Shown here piece by piece: positions 34,969 to 43,726 of a stretch of DNA of 64,000 nt. The notes beneath the pieces are model-generated. The model was not told the DNA's origin, searched no databases, and saw only the letters and a program-made list of their open reading frames with translations. Source of the DNA: Defluviitaleaceae bacterium (GTDB taxonomy: Bacteria; Bacillota; Clostridia; Lachnospirales; WQUN01); the NCBI GenBank assembly GCA_009777845.1, contig WRLD01000015.1, positions 1-64,000 of the forward strand. The letters run 5' to 3'. A program made the position numbers and the translations under genes. The first letter of the stretch is position 1. Every line of letters begins with the position of its first letter.

Positions 34969-35868
34969 ATGTTACTAACCGTAAAAATAGCAGGAATTGA
35001 ACTAAACAGCCCAATTATTACCGCTTCTGGTACTTTTGGGAACGGTAGCGCGTACGCGAAGTTTGTTGATTTAAACCGACTAGGCGCGATTACTGTCAAG
35101 GGCGTTTCGCACGAGCCGTGGGAAGGCAATCCGCCGCCGCGCATAGCGGAAACGCATGGCGGTATATTAAACGCCGTGGGCTTGCAAAACCCTGGCGCGA
35201 AGGCCTTTATCGAAAAGGATTTGCCGTTTTTGAAGGACTTTTCGGCTAAGGTGATTGTAAATTTGTGCGGACGTACGGTAGAGGACTATGTAAATGTGGC
35301 GCGCGATTTTGCGGACGTGGACGGCGTAGACTTCTTTGAGCTTAATATTTCCTGTCCGAACGTAAAGGCGGGCGGCATGGCAATGGGAACAGAGCCGAAA
35401 ATGGCGGAGGAGGTGACGCGCGCGGTAAAAAGCGTGTCCGCCGTACCAGTAATTGTAAAGCTCAGCCCGAACGTGACCGACATTGTTTCCATAGCCAAGG
35501 GCGCGGAAGCGGGCGGCGCGGACGCGCTGTGCCTTATTAACACGTTGCTTGGAATGAAAATAGACATTCACAAAAAAAAGCCCGTACTAGGCAACACAAT
35601 AGGCGGACTTTCTGGGCGTGCGATTATGCCAGTTGCGGTGAGAATGGTCTATCAGGTGGCTAAGGCGGTAAGCCTGCCGATAATAGGCACAGGCGGCGCG
35701 GCTACATGGGAGGACGTAGTCGAGTTTATAATGGCAGGCGCAACGGCGGTATCAATAGGCACGGCAAATTTTACCAATCCGCGTGTCACTATGGAAATTC
35801 TTGACGGCTTGATTGCTTATATGAAGCGCGAGCAGATTACTTTAGACGAGATAAGGGGAGTTATATAA
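34969..35868 (+). CDS. pyrD: Dihydroorotate dehydrogenase, class 1B catalytic subunit
   Basis: 299 residues. It oxidises dihydroorotate to orotate in pyrimidine synthesis. ITASGTFGNG, K44 in ITVKG, and the catalytic C129 in LNISCPNVKAGG place it in class 1, and the Cys base with overall sequence fits 1B. Class 1B enzymes normally need the PyrK iron-sulfur subunit, which is not in the window. AGAGGAG precedes the ATG. The stop overlaps the pyrE start (TAATG). Confidence 0.95.
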   Translation: MLLTVKIAGIELNSPIITASGTFGNGSAYAKFVDLNRLGAITVKGVSHEPWEGNPPPRIAETHGGILNAVGLQNPGAKAFIEKDLPFLKDFSAKVIVNLCGRTVEDYVNVARDFADVDGVDFFELNISCPNVKAGGMAMGTEPKMAEEVTRAVKSVSAVPVIVKLSPNVTDIVSIAKGAEAGGADALCLINTLLGMKIDIHKKKPVLGNTIGGLSGRAIMPVAVRMVYQVAKAVSLPIIGTGGAATWEDVVEFIMAGATAVSIGTANFTNPRVTMEILDGLIAYMKREQITLDEIRGVI

Positions 35869-36428
35869 TGAACGCACAGGAAATTTTGCAAAAGGCGGAG
35901 GCCTTATTTGACGGCCATTTTTTGTACACCTCGGGGCGGCATGGGGCGCAATATATGCAGTGCGCAAGGGTTTTGCAGTACCCCGAATACACGGAGGCAT
36001 TAGCTAAAATCGCAGCCGAACGCTTTTCGGGCGAAAAAATCGACATAGTAGTTGCGCCTGCTATCGGCGGAATTGTTTGGGGCTACGAATTGGCGCGTAT
36101 TCTCGGCGCGAAAAGTATTTTTGCGGAACGCGAAAACGGAAAAATGACACTTCGGCGCGGCTTTGAAATACCCGACGGCGCGAGCGTAGTCGTAGCCGAG
36201 GACGTAATCACCACAGGCGGCACGGTGTTTGAAATACTGGAACTCGTGCGGCTCAACCGCGGCAAAATCGCAGGCGTGGGCGTAATCGTAGACCGCAGCG
36301 GCGGCAAAATAGATTTTGGCGTAAAAACCTCGGCGGCGTTTACTACGGAAATTGCTTCGTACTCGCCAGAGGATTGTCCGCTGTGCAAGCAGGGCGTGCC
36401 GATAACGAAGCCAGGCTCGCGGTCGTAG
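35868..36428 (+). CDS. pyrE: Orotate phosphoribosyltransferase
   Basis: 186 residues. It joins orotate and PRPP to form OMP. The PRPP loop VVVAEDVITTGGTV is intact, and FLYTSGRHGAQYMQ matches the orotate-side region. A Cys-containing tail (EDCPLCKQGVPITKPGSR) is typical of clostridial and archaeal short PyrE proteins. Translationally coupled to pyrD. It converges on bofA with 5 bp between. Confidence 0.95.
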   Translation: MNAQEILQKAEALFDGHFLYTSGRHGAQYMQCARVLQYPEYTEALAKIAAERFSGEKIDIVVAPAIGGIVWGYELARILGAKSIFAERENGKMTLRRGFEIPDGASVVVAEDVITTGGTVFEILELVRLNRGKIAGVGVIVDRSGGKIDFGVKTSAAFTTEIASYSPEDCPLCKQGVPITKPGSRS

Positions 36429-36433
36429 GCTTC

Positions 36434-36682
36434 CTACAGCAAGAACTGCGTAGCATACAACAGCAAAAACCCAGGCACGCCAAGCACGCCCACCACAAGC
36501 ACAGTAACAATATTTATGCCAACCGCAAGCCCCGCAAACAAAAAATTGCAGACTAACAGCCCTACAATTCCGACTATGGAATTTTTTGCTACGCCTAAAG
36601 CCCAGCTAAACTGGCGCGTATGTAAAAGATACGCCGCGAAAAAAATTCCCAACGCGGCTAAGGCTAAATTGTAAAGGCTCAT
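36434..36682 (-). CDS. bofA: BofA family (pro-sigma-K processing inhibitor)
   Basis: 82 residues with two or three hydrophobic segments. The C-terminal VGINIVTVLVVGVLGVPGFL is the BofA signature. In Bacillus, BofA holds the SpoIVFB protease inactive during sporulation. ATG 36682 with GGGAG upstream is chosen; the longer frame to 36811 runs through the upstream gene. The start overlaps the DUF2508 stop (ATGA). Its presence suggests that the organism is, or descends from, a spore former. Confidence 0.88.
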   Translation of the reverse strand: MSLYNLALAALGIFFAAYLLHTRQFSWALGVAKNSIVGIVGLLVCNFLFAGLAVGINIVTVLVVGVLGVPGFLLLYATQFLL

Positions 36683-36951
36683 ATAATGCTCCCGTGGACT
36701 ATGCCCTTTTTTTTGCACATATTTAGATAATACTGGTATTTCAGGTTTGCGGCTTTTAGCTCGTATACTAGACTGTCTACTAAAATTGCGTCCGTGGTGT
36801 GGTCGAAGCAATTATGTAGAAACTCCATATCGCTTTTAACCGCTTCGAGCGCCATAATAATTTCAACATCTTCTCGGCTTAGACGTTTTGCTTTTTGCTT
36901 GGCTTGCTTTTTTGGTGCAACCGCTATGTTGGCGGTGGGCGCGTATGTCAT
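36679..36951 (-). CDS. DUF2508 (YaaL-type) protein
   Basis: 90 residues, charged and helical. AAGGAG lies 7 bases before ATG 36951; an ATG two codons earlier is too close to the site. Sequence such as DMEFLHNCFDHTTDAILVDS and ELKAANLKYQYYLNMCKKKG fits the DUF2508 family. In Bacillus this family (YaaL) lies beside bofA, and the same order is kept here. Function unknown. Confidence 0.8.
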   Translation of the reverse strand: MTYAPTANIAVAPKKQAKQKAKRLSREDVEIIMALEAVKSDMEFLHNCFDHTTDAILVDSLVYELKAANLKYQYYLNMCKKKGIVHGSII

Positions 36952-37026
36952 GGTCATTCTCCTTTGTGGGTGACTTGTGGGTGCGTTAGTATAAATATAG
37001 TCACAAAAAAGGAATAATATACCAAT

Positions 37027-37656
37027 TTATGAGTTTATAAATTCCTCAACGCAGTTAGCCAAGGACAATTCCGCATTTACCCCCAAAACATTCGCAAGCT
37101 CCACCAACGACATCAAAACACCGCCAAGCCCATCACCGTCAATAACTGGCTGTGCAAGCCGTGCGTTAATGTCCGCTATTATGTCCTCCTTGGCGGACAG
37201 CTCTCTCTTGGAACGCTTGATTACCTTAGAAGCGCGGACAAGCGCAGGTAACGCCTTGGGGACATCATTCATGGCATCACGCACCGAGCGCGGGCGTTCC
37301 TTTTCCTTGTTGGCTTCCCATATTTTTATTACGTCCTCGCCTTTTTTCGCGCTGTCCGCACCAAAAACATGGGTATGTCGGCTAATCAGCTTGTCCGAAA
37401 CATGCTGAATTACGTCCTCTATTTTGAATTTATCCGCTTTTTCCGCGAGCTTCGCATGGAAAACAACTTGCAACAATACATCGCCTAGCTCCTCGCACAA
37501 CGCGCTCGGCTCGTCCTTATTTATTGCGTCAATTACCTCGTAACATTCTTCGAGCAGGTACTGCCTAAGGCTTTCATGGGTCTGCTCCCTGTCCCACGGA
37601 CAGCCGTTTTCCCCGAGCAAAATGTCCATTAGGTCTAGGAATTGCTTGAAATTCAT
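37027..37656 (-). CDS. mazG: Nucleoside triphosphate pyrophosphohydrolase MazG
   Basis: 209 residues. It hydrolyses (d)NTPs to monophosphates and is thought to clean damaged nucleotides. The metal-binding glutamates are in LLEECYEVIDAI and CEELGDVLLQVVFH, followed by RHTHVFG and KIWEANKEKE. The C-terminal domain is shorter than in E. coli MazG (about 260 residues), and its second helical pair is weak. AAAGGAG precedes the ATG. Confidence 0.92.
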   Translation of the reverse strand: MNFKQFLDLMDILLGENGCPWDREQTHESLRQYLLEECYEVIDAINKDEPSALCEELGDVLLQVVFHAKLAEKADKFKIEDVIQHVSDKLISRHTHVFGADSAKKGEDVIKIWEANKEKERPRSVRDAMNDVPKALPALVRASKVIKRSKRELSAKEDIIADINARLAQPVIDGDGLGGVLMSLVELANVLGVNAELSLANCVEEFINS

Positions 37657-37733
37657 GGCGGCTCACTCCTTTATGTTTGACATATTATACAAGAATGTGT
37701 TACAGTTTTACAACATCTGAAAGGTTGCCTACT

Positions 37734-38138
37734 ATGCGTTATTTTATAGGAGCAGGGGCTTTTTGCATATATTTTATTTTTGTGAATATGCTGTTTGGGT
37801 ATGCTTGCCCGTCTATGATTTTTGTGGGCTTGCCCTGCCCTGCATGTGGGCTAACTCGGGCGGGCTTGCTGTTTTTATCAGGCAATTTTGCGGAAAGTTT
37901 AAAGCTGCACCCGCTTTTTGTGCCAGTGGTCGCATTTACTGCGTGTGCTATGGCGGTTAAGCACATGAAGCCCGAAAAAGCCGAAATGTTAAAAACATTC
38001 ACAATTGTTTTTTTACTTATTTTTATTAGTGTGTATATTTTCAGAATGGTAAAGCTGTTTCCGCACCACGCGCCAATGGTTGTAAACAGCAATTCCGTAC
38101 TGCATAATATAATAAATCTTATTGAAAAGAGGAGTTAA
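37734..38138 (+). CDS. DUF2752 membrane protein
   Basis: 134 residues. Three hydrophobic segments (about 2-20, 65-82, 92-110) and the family motif GLPCPACGLTRAGL between the first two are typical of DUF2752. Function unknown; the CPACG pair may bind a metal or be redox active. GAAAGG precedes ATG 37734, and the longer ORF start has no support. Two bases separate it from the next small membrane-protein gene. Confidence 0.83.
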   Translation: MRYFIGAGAFCIYFIFVNMLFGYACPSMIFVGLPCPACGLTRAGLLFLSGNFAESLKLHPLFVPVVAFTACAMAVKHMKPEKAEMLKTFTIVFLLIFISVYIFRMVKLFPHHAPMVVNSNSVLHNIINLIEKRS

Positions 38139-38140
38139 AA

Positions 38141-38374
38141 ATGGACAACAGCGTAATGAAAGTAAAGGATTGGGTAATTACATTCCTTATTATGATGATT
38201 CCGTGTGTAAATGTTATCATGCTTTTTGTGTGGGCGTTTGGCGGCGCTGGTAACGAAAACAGGAAAACATGGGCACAAGCCGCACTTATATGGGCGGCAA
38301 TAGGCTTTGTGCTTGCTATCGTTGCCAATGCGTTGTTTTTAAACACGTTACTACAGCTTGCTAATTCTTTCTAA
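38141..38374 (+). CDS. Small two-span membrane protein
   Basis: 77 residues. Hydrophobic segments lie at about 11-31 (WVITFLIMMIPCVNVIMLFVW) and 46-66, with a charged loop GAGNENRKTWAQ between. AGAGGAG precedes the ATG. Genes of this shape often follow DUF2752 genes in Clostridia. No function can be assigned. A rho-independent terminator follows 11 bp after the stop. Confidence 0.7.
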   Translation: MDNSVMKVKDWVITFLIMMIPCVNVIMLFVWAFGGAGNENRKTWAQAALIWAAIGFVLAIVANALFLNTLLQLANSF

Positions 38375-38385
38375 AGAGCTTGCCT

Positions 38386-38420
38386 TAGGGGCGTTGATTT
38401 TTCAACGTCCCTTTGTTTTC
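38386..38420 (+). terminator. Rho-independent terminator
   Basis: GGGGCGTTGA and TCAACGTCCC form a 10-bp stem with one G-T pair and a four-base loop, followed by TTTGTTTT. It ends the DUF2752 operon. Confidence 0.85.
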
Positions 38421-38432
38421 CGCCAAAAAATA

Positions 38433-38460
38433 CTTGCATACTAACGCCCATTGCTATAAA
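38433..38460 (+). promoter_or_regulatory. Promoter of gdhA
   Basis: TTGCAT (38434-38439) and TATAAA (38455-38460) are 15 bases apart (16 if CTTGCA is used). The leader would be about 105 bases. Confidence 0.55.
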
Positions 38461-38471
38461 ATATCCCCAGT

Positions 38472-38516
38472 GTGAACAAAGGCGTTCATCAAGTGGCACA
38501 GTGTCGGGCTTTTTTT
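38472..38516 (+). promoter_or_regulatory. Possible ANTAR-target leader of gdhA
   Basis: The stem TGAAC/GTTCA closes a six-base loop AAAGGC with A at position 1 and G at position 4, the known ANTAR target signature. About 10 bases later, GCAC and GGGC flank a second six-base loop, AGTGTC, which also has A1 and G4, but its stem has one A-G mismatch. Seven T residues (38510-38516) follow. An ANTAR regulator gene lies at 43727. The terminator partner strand is not clear. Confidence 0.45.
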
Positions 38517-38572
38517 GACATGCCATGCGGTGGGCGTTGTTTTAATTCTAACATACCCGAAAGGAAGATTTC

Positions 38573-39904
38573 ATGTCTTACACAAAAAGTGTAATCGAGT
38601 CAGTAATAGCTAAAACCCCAGGCGAAAAGGAGTTTCACCAAGCGCTTGACGAGGTTTTTAGCTCGCTTGCCACCATTGTGGACAACGAGCCAGCGTACAA
38701 GGACGCAAGCATTTTAGAACGAATGGCAATCCCCGAACGCATTATTACCTTTCGTGTTCCTTGGCTTGACGACAATAACAGAGTGCAGGTCAACACCGCC
38801 TACCGCGTGCAGTTTTCCAGTAGCATAGGGCCTTACAAGGGCGGTATGCGCTTCCACCCCTCCGTAAACGCGAGTATTTTAAAATTTCTTGGCTTTGAAC
38901 AAATTTTCAAGAACGCGCTTTCGGGCTTGCCCATCGGCGGAGGTAAGGGCGGCGCGGATTTTGACCCCAAGGGCAAATCAGATGCGGAGGTCATGCGTTT
39001 TTGCCAAAGCCTGATGACCGAGCTGCACAAATATCTTGGGCCTGACGAGGACGTTCCCGCAGGGGATATAGGCGTAGGCGCAAGGGAAATTGGCTACATG
39101 TACGGGCAGTACAAGCGCATAGTCGGCCGTTACGAGGGCTTTATTACAGGAAAGGGCATCGCTTACGGCGGCTCGCTGGGGCGTACGGAAGCGACTGGCT
39201 TCGGCTTGCTGTACCTTACGCGCGACATGCTCGCGAACGCAAACAACGGCTTTGACGGAAAGACGGTAAGCATTTCGGGTAGCGGAAACGTGGCAATCCA
39301 CGCCGCGATTAAGGCAATGGAGTTTGGCGCGAAGGTCGTGACAATGAGCGACTCGGGCGGCTTTATTCACGACCCAGACGGAATAGACCTAGCGGCGATT
39401 CGGGAAATAAAAGAGGTACGCCGCGAGCGTATAAACGAATATTTACGCTATCGCCCATCTGCCAAATATACGGCAGGAACTGGTGTATGGAACATACCCT
39501 GCGACATCGCCCTGCCATGCGCCACGCAGAACGAGCTGCACGAAGCGGACGCGTTGACGCTCGCCGCCAACGGCTGTATTGCCGTGGCAGAGGGCGCGAA
39601 CATGCCTTGCACCAAGGCGGCTGTACACGTATTCCAAGAAAAGGGAATAATGTTCGCGCCTGGTAAGGCTGCGAACGCGGGCGGTGTAAGCGTAAGCGCG
39701 TTAGAAATGAGCCAAAACAGCGCGCGCCTGGCGTGGACGTTTGACGAGGTAGACAGCAAGCTACAGGGCATAATGAGCGGTATTTTTACCCAAATGAACG
39801 AAGCCGCCAAGGAGTACAATATGGCAGGCAACTTTGTGGCAGGCGCGAATATCGCTGGGTTTAAGAAGGTGGCAACGGCTATGTTGGCGCAGGGGGTAGT
39901 TTAA
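38573..39904 (+). CDS. gdhA: Glutamate dehydrogenase, hexameric, probably NADP-specific
   Basis: 443 residues, the usual length. It makes glutamate from 2-oxoglutarate and ammonia. Glu/Leu/Phe/Val dehydrogenase motifs are clear: GPYKGGMRFHPSVN, LPIGGGKGGADFDPKG (catalytic lysines), DIGVGAREIGYM and the nucleotide fold SISGSGNVAIHAA. AAAGGA precedes the ATG. It has its own promoter and an unusual leader. It starts a cluster of glutamine-related genes. Confidence 0.96.
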   Translation: MSYTKSVIESVIAKTPGEKEFHQALDEVFSSLATIVDNEPAYKDASILERMAIPERIITFRVPWLDDNNRVQVNTAYRVQFSSSIGPYKGGMRFHPSVNASILKFLGFEQIFKNALSGLPIGGGKGGADFDPKGKSDAEVMRFCQSLMTELHKYLGPDEDVPAGDIGVGAREIGYMYGQYKRIVGRYEGFITGKGIAYGGSLGRTEATGFGLLYLTRDMLANANNGFDGKTVSISGSGNVAIHAAIKAMEFGAKVVTMSDSGGFIHDPDGIDLAAIREIKEVRRERINEYLRYRPSAKYTAGTGVWNIPCDIALPCATQNELHEADALTLAANGCIAVAEGANMPCTKAAVHVFQEKGIMFAPGKAANAGGVSVSALEMSQNSARLAWTFDEVDSKLQGIMSGIFTQMNEAAKEYNMAGNFVAGANIAGFKKVATAMLAQGVV

Positions 39905-40566
39905 GAGAATAAAGTCATGGAACGCGGATTTACGCGGATTTAACGGATTTTCGCGGATTCTTTCCGTGTAAATTGACGGCAGTGGGGTACAGATTTTATC
40001 CATGTAAATTAAAAGTAATGGAACACGGATTTAACGGATTCACACGGATTCGGCGGATTGGCTCTTGGGAAAATATATCGCCGTTTAGTAATTTACGTGG
40101 GCAAAATCCGAGTTCTATGCTTTTAAATCCATTAAATTCGCACTCATTGCCTGTTATGTCACGCTCCCTCTGTGCCTCTGTGCCTCTGTGTGAAATGGTT
40201 TTGACAAATAATGAACGCAGGTAAAGCGTATATCCCCATTCTTTAGTTAAAAGATTTTTTCACACAGAGACACAGAGGCACAGAGGGCGAGAGGCACAGC
40301 AGAAACATGAACTAAAATTGATATTACGGAACGCAGATTTTAATTAAGCAGATTTTAATAAACACGCCCGAAAAAATCCGCGAAAATCCGCCAAATCCGC
40401 GAAAATCCGCGTTCCATTACTCTCTAAAGAACGCACGCAATCCCATGTAAACCCACCAAATCCCCACTCCACCCCATACATAGCTCTACCACATTAACAT
40501 AGGGCTTTTTTTTTAATCATATAAATGTTAAAATTTCATATTATCCAAATTAAAGGAGAATGTAAT
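39905..40566. repeat. ATCCG repeats flanking a MITE-like element
   Basis: Gene-free. ATCCG-type blocks lie at about 39915..40060 and 40315..40425, on both sides of the 152-bp element at 40151..40302. The last 130 bases hold the glmS leader: GGGCTTTTTTTTTA at about 40503 and an A/T-rich stretch with a possible TATTAT. No glmS ribozyme core was found. Confidence 0.75.
40151..40302. mobile_element. MITE-like element, copy 1
   Basis: The left end has CGCTCCCTCTGTGCCTCTGT and the right end has ACAGAGGCACAGAGGGCG followed by AGAGGCACAGCAG, a long inverted repeat. The middle reads AATAATGAACGCAGGTAAAG and then CCCCATTCTTTAGTTAAAAG. The same ends and middle recur at 59989..60151. No open frame is present. 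The first few bases of this copy's left end are degraded. Confidence 0.75.
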
Positions 40567-42372
40567 ATGTGTGGCATTATTGGTTATGTCGGAGCGCAAG
40601 ATGCCGTCCCTATTATCGTAGACGGGCTAAAAAAACTAGAGTATCGCGGGTATGACTCGGCAGGGATTGCGGTGTATGCAAATGACGGCTTTAGTGTGGC
40701 GAAGCAAGAGGGCAGGCTAAACGCGCTGGAAACGCGGCTGGAGGAACAGCCGCTGTTTGGGCATTTGGGTATCGGGCATACTCGGTGGGCTACGCATGGC
40801 GAGCCGTCGGACGTAAACTCGCACCCGCATATAGGAAGCCAAAACAAGATTGCGATTGTTCACAACGGCATTATCGAAAACTACAAGCAGTTAAAGGAAT
40901 ATTTGGAACGGCGCGGCGTTAGTTTTGCTTCGCAGACGGACAGCGAGGTAATCGCGCAGCTTGCGGAATACTACCACAGGGGCAATATTTTAGATACGGT
41001 TATAAAGGTGACAGGTCGGCTGGAGGGTTCCTTCGCGTTAGGCATAATGTGCCTTGACGAGCCTGAAACGCTTATAGCGGTGAAAAAGGACAATCCGCTG
41101 ATTGTCGGCGTTTCCGAGCATGGGAACTTTATCGCCTCGGACGTGCCTGCCATACTTAAACATACCAACAAGGTCTATTATTTGAACGATAAGGAAATCA
41201 CTATACTACGCAAGGACGGCGTGCGGTTTTTTGACTTTGACAAGGAGGAGCTGCAAAAAACGCCCGAAACGATAACGTGGAGCTTCGACAGCGCGGAAAA
41301 AGGCGGCTATCCGCATTTTATGCTTAAAGAAATTATGGAACAGCCAAAAATCATGCGCGACACAATCAACAACACAAGCGCGAGCGTCCGCGAAGCCATG
41401 AACGAGCTTGATATTACGCAGTTTAACAAAATCGTAATCACCGCTTGCGGCTCGGCGTACAATGCGGGCTTTGTGGCAAAATACGTGTTTGAGAGGCTGT
41501 GCCGTTTCCCTGTAGAGGTGGAGCTTGCTAGCGAATTTAGGTACAAAGACCCGATTGTGGACGAACGCACGCTTGTGATTTTGGTTAGTCAGTCGGGCGA
41601 AACAGCCGACACCATAGCCGCCATGCGCGAGGCGAAGGCAAGAGGGGCGCACACGCTGTCTATTGTAAACGTGGTGGGAAGCGCGATTGCCAAGGAATCG
41701 GACATATGCTTTTACACCGCCGCAGGGCCGGAAATAGCCGTAGCCACAACTAAGGCGTTTTCGGCGCAATTGGTTGTGCTGTATATTCTTGCCATCGAGT
41801 TTGCGTTGCGGCTCGGCAAGCTCACTGCGGACGATTCCGACAAGCTAACCGCCGAAATTGCCCTTTTGCCCGACAAGGTAGAAACGCTTCTTTCCCAAGT
41901 AGACACCATTCAAAAATACGCGGCCTCCTGCGTGGGGTACAAGAGCATATTCTTTATAGGAAGAAACATCGACTACGCAATCGCCATGGAAGGCTCGCTT
42001 AAACTAAAGGAAATATCGTATATCCACTCCGAGGCCTACGCGGGCGGCGAGCTAAAGCACGGCACTATTTCCCTTATAGAAGAAGAAACGCTCGTGGTCG
42101 CTATAGCCAACTGCGAACGCCTGTACCCAAAAATAATAAGCAACGTGGAGCAAGTAATAAGCCGCGGCGCAAAGGTTTTGCTTCTAAGCAATTTTGAGAA
42201 TGCGGAGCAAAACGACCACCAGTCGCATATTTTGTTGCCGCCGACAGTAGATTTGTTTTCGCCGTCCTTGTCGGTTATCGTGCTACAGCTTTTTAGCTAT
42301 TACGTAGCCGCCAACAAGGGCGCAGACATAGACAAACCGCGTAATTTAGCCAAGAGCGTTACGGTAGAGTAG
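40567..42372 (+). CDS. glmS: Glutamine-fructose-6-phosphate aminotransferase
   Basis: 601 residues. It makes glucosamine-6-phosphate from fructose-6-phosphate and glutamine for cell-wall synthesis. The start at 40567 gives MCGIIGYV, so the catalytic Cys becomes N-terminal after Met removal; AAAGGAG lies 8 bases upstream. The glutaminase has HTRWATHGEPS; two SIS domains contain ACGSAYNAGF and SQSGETADT; the end is DKPRNLAKSVTVE. Unlike many Firmicutes it has no recognisable glmS ribozyme. Only 10 bp separate it from glnA. Confidence 0.96.
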   Translation: MCGIIGYVGAQDAVPIIVDGLKKLEYRGYDSAGIAVYANDGFSVAKQEGRLNALETRLEEQPLFGHLGIGHTRWATHGEPSDVNSHPHIGSQNKIAIVHNGIIENYKQLKEYLERRGVSFASQTDSEVIAQLAEYYHRGNILDTVIKVTGRLEGSFALGIMCLDEPETLIAVKKDNPLIVGVSEHGNFIASDVPAILKHTNKVYYLNDKEITILRKDGVRFFDFDKEELQKTPETITWSFDSAEKGGYPHFMLKEIMEQPKIMRDTINNTSASVREAMNELDITQFNKIVITACGSAYNAGFVAKYVFERLCRFPVEVELASEFRYKDPIVDERTLVILVSQSGETADTIAAMREAKARGAHTLSIVNVVGSAIAKESDICFYTAAGPEIAVATTKAFSAQLVVLYILAIEFALRLGKLTADDSDKLTAEIALLPDKVETLLSQVDTIQKYAASCVGYKSIFFIGRNIDYAIAMEGSLKLKEISYIHSEAYAGGELKHGTISLIEEETLVVAIANCERLYPKIISNVEQVISRGAKVLLLSNFENAEQNDHQSHILLPPTVDLFSPSLSVIVLQLFSYYVAANKGADIDKPRNLAKSVTVE

Positions 42373-42382
42373 GGGAGCTTGT

Positions 42383-43699
42383 ATGTATACAACAGCAGAA
42401 GTCCTTAAATTTGTACAAGAAAATGACGTAAAATTTGTACGGCTTACGTTCTGTGATATTTTCGGGCTACAGAAAAACGTGTCGATTATGGCAGACCAGC
42501 TGGAGGCCGCTTTTGCGGAGGGCGTAGGCTTTGATGCCTACGCCGTAAGCGGCTTCCGTGAGGTGACGGAGTCGGATTTGTTCCTGTTCCCCGACCCGTC
42601 CACGCTTACGGTGCTTCCGTGGCGGCCAGGCTCGGGCAGGGTCGCGCGTTTTTATTGCGATATAAAAACGCCCGACGGCTCGGAGTTTATCAATGACGGC
42701 AGGTGCTTATTGAAGCGCGTGGTAAAACGCGCCGAGGACCTGGGCTACATCTTCCAAATAGGCACGGAATGTGAGTTTTACCTTTTCAAGGCGGACGAAA
42801 ACGGACAGCCAACAGGCGAAACGCTCGACAATGGCGGCTATCTCGACATTTCGCCGCTCGACCGCGGCGAGGACGTACGGCGCGAAATTTGTCTAGCCCT
42901 AGAGCAAATGGGAATAAACCCTAAAGGCTCATATCACGAGCAAGGGCCTGGACAGAATGAAATAGACTGTAGATACAGCGAGCCGCTCGTCTGCGTAGAC
43001 AATTTCCAAATATTCAAGTCGGCAGTAAAGGCGGTAGCCGCGCGGCACGGCTTGTTTGCTTCGTTTATGCCAAAGCCGATACCAGACGCGCCAGGCAGCG
43101 GCTTGCGTATAAATATTTCCTTTACGCACAACGGGCAGAATGTTTTCGGACATGCTAACGGCGGACATGCTAAGGCGGCCGAGGGCTTTATCGCAGGCGT
43201 TTTGGCAAAAATACCCGAAATTACGCTGTTTCTGAATCCGCTCGCTAATTCCTACGAAAGACTAGGCAAGTTTGAAGCCCCAAAATATGTGTCATGGTCA
43301 CATCAAAACCGCTCGCAGTTAATCAGAATACCCGCGGATTCGGGCAAGAACTCGCGAATGGAGCTACGCTCCCCCGACCCATCGCTTAATCCGTATATCG
43401 CGCTCGCGCTTATTCTCGCCGCAGGGCTGGACGGAATAGAAAACAATTTGCCGCTGCCGCCCGCCACAAATGTGAATTTGTTCACCGCGGACAAAAGCGT
43501 AACTGACACGCTTACCGCCCTGCCCGAAAGCCTGTCGCAGGCTATTGTGCTTGCACAAGCGAGCGAGTTCGTGAAGGGTATAATTGGCGAGGAATTGCTT
43601 TGCAAATTTATTGATGCGAAACAGAAGGAAGCGGCGGAGTTTGTTGCCGCTACTAATAAGATTGAGTTTTATAAGGCTAGGTATTTTGCTGTAACGTAA
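42383..43699 (+). CDS. glnA: Glutamine synthetase type I
   Basis: 438 residues, close to the 444 of the short GSI-alpha form, which lacks the adenylylation insert. Motifs include FVRLTFCDIFGLQKN, the metal ligands in GTECEFYLF, and HENNEQGPGQ-like YHEQGPGQNEID. In place of the usual NGSGMHxHxS block there is PGSGLRINISFTHNGQNVFG, so a typically conserved His is less obvious. SWSHQNRSQLIRIP and MELRSPDPSLNPY follow. GGGGAG precedes the ATG. It probably shares a transcript with glmS and is followed by the ANTAR regulator. Confidence 0.92.
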   Translation: MYTTAEVLKFVQENDVKFVRLTFCDIFGLQKNVSIMADQLEAAFAEGVGFDAYAVSGFREVTESDLFLFPDPSTLTVLPWRPGSGRVARFYCDIKTPDGSEFINDGRCLLKRVVKRAEDLGYIFQIGTECEFYLFKADENGQPTGETLDNGGYLDISPLDRGEDVRREICLALEQMGINPKGSYHEQGPGQNEIDCRYSEPLVCVDNFQIFKSAVKAVAARHGLFASFMPKPIPDAPGSGLRINISFTHNGQNVFGHANGGHAKAAEGFIAGVLAKIPEITLFLNPLANSYERLGKFEAPKYVSWSHQNRSQLIRIPADSGKNSRMELRSPDPSLNPYIALALILAAGLDGIENNLPLPPATNVNLFTADKSVTDTLTALPESLSQAIVLAQASEFVKGIIGEELLCKFIDAKQKEAAEFVAATNKIEFYKARYFAVT

Positions 43700-43726
43700 A
43701 AAATTTCAAACAAGGAGCCGTGTACT

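Noticed and set aside
40440..40566. glmS ribozyme upstream of glmS
   Set aside because: The leader is short and A/T- and C-rich, and I found none of the conserved ribozyme core segments.
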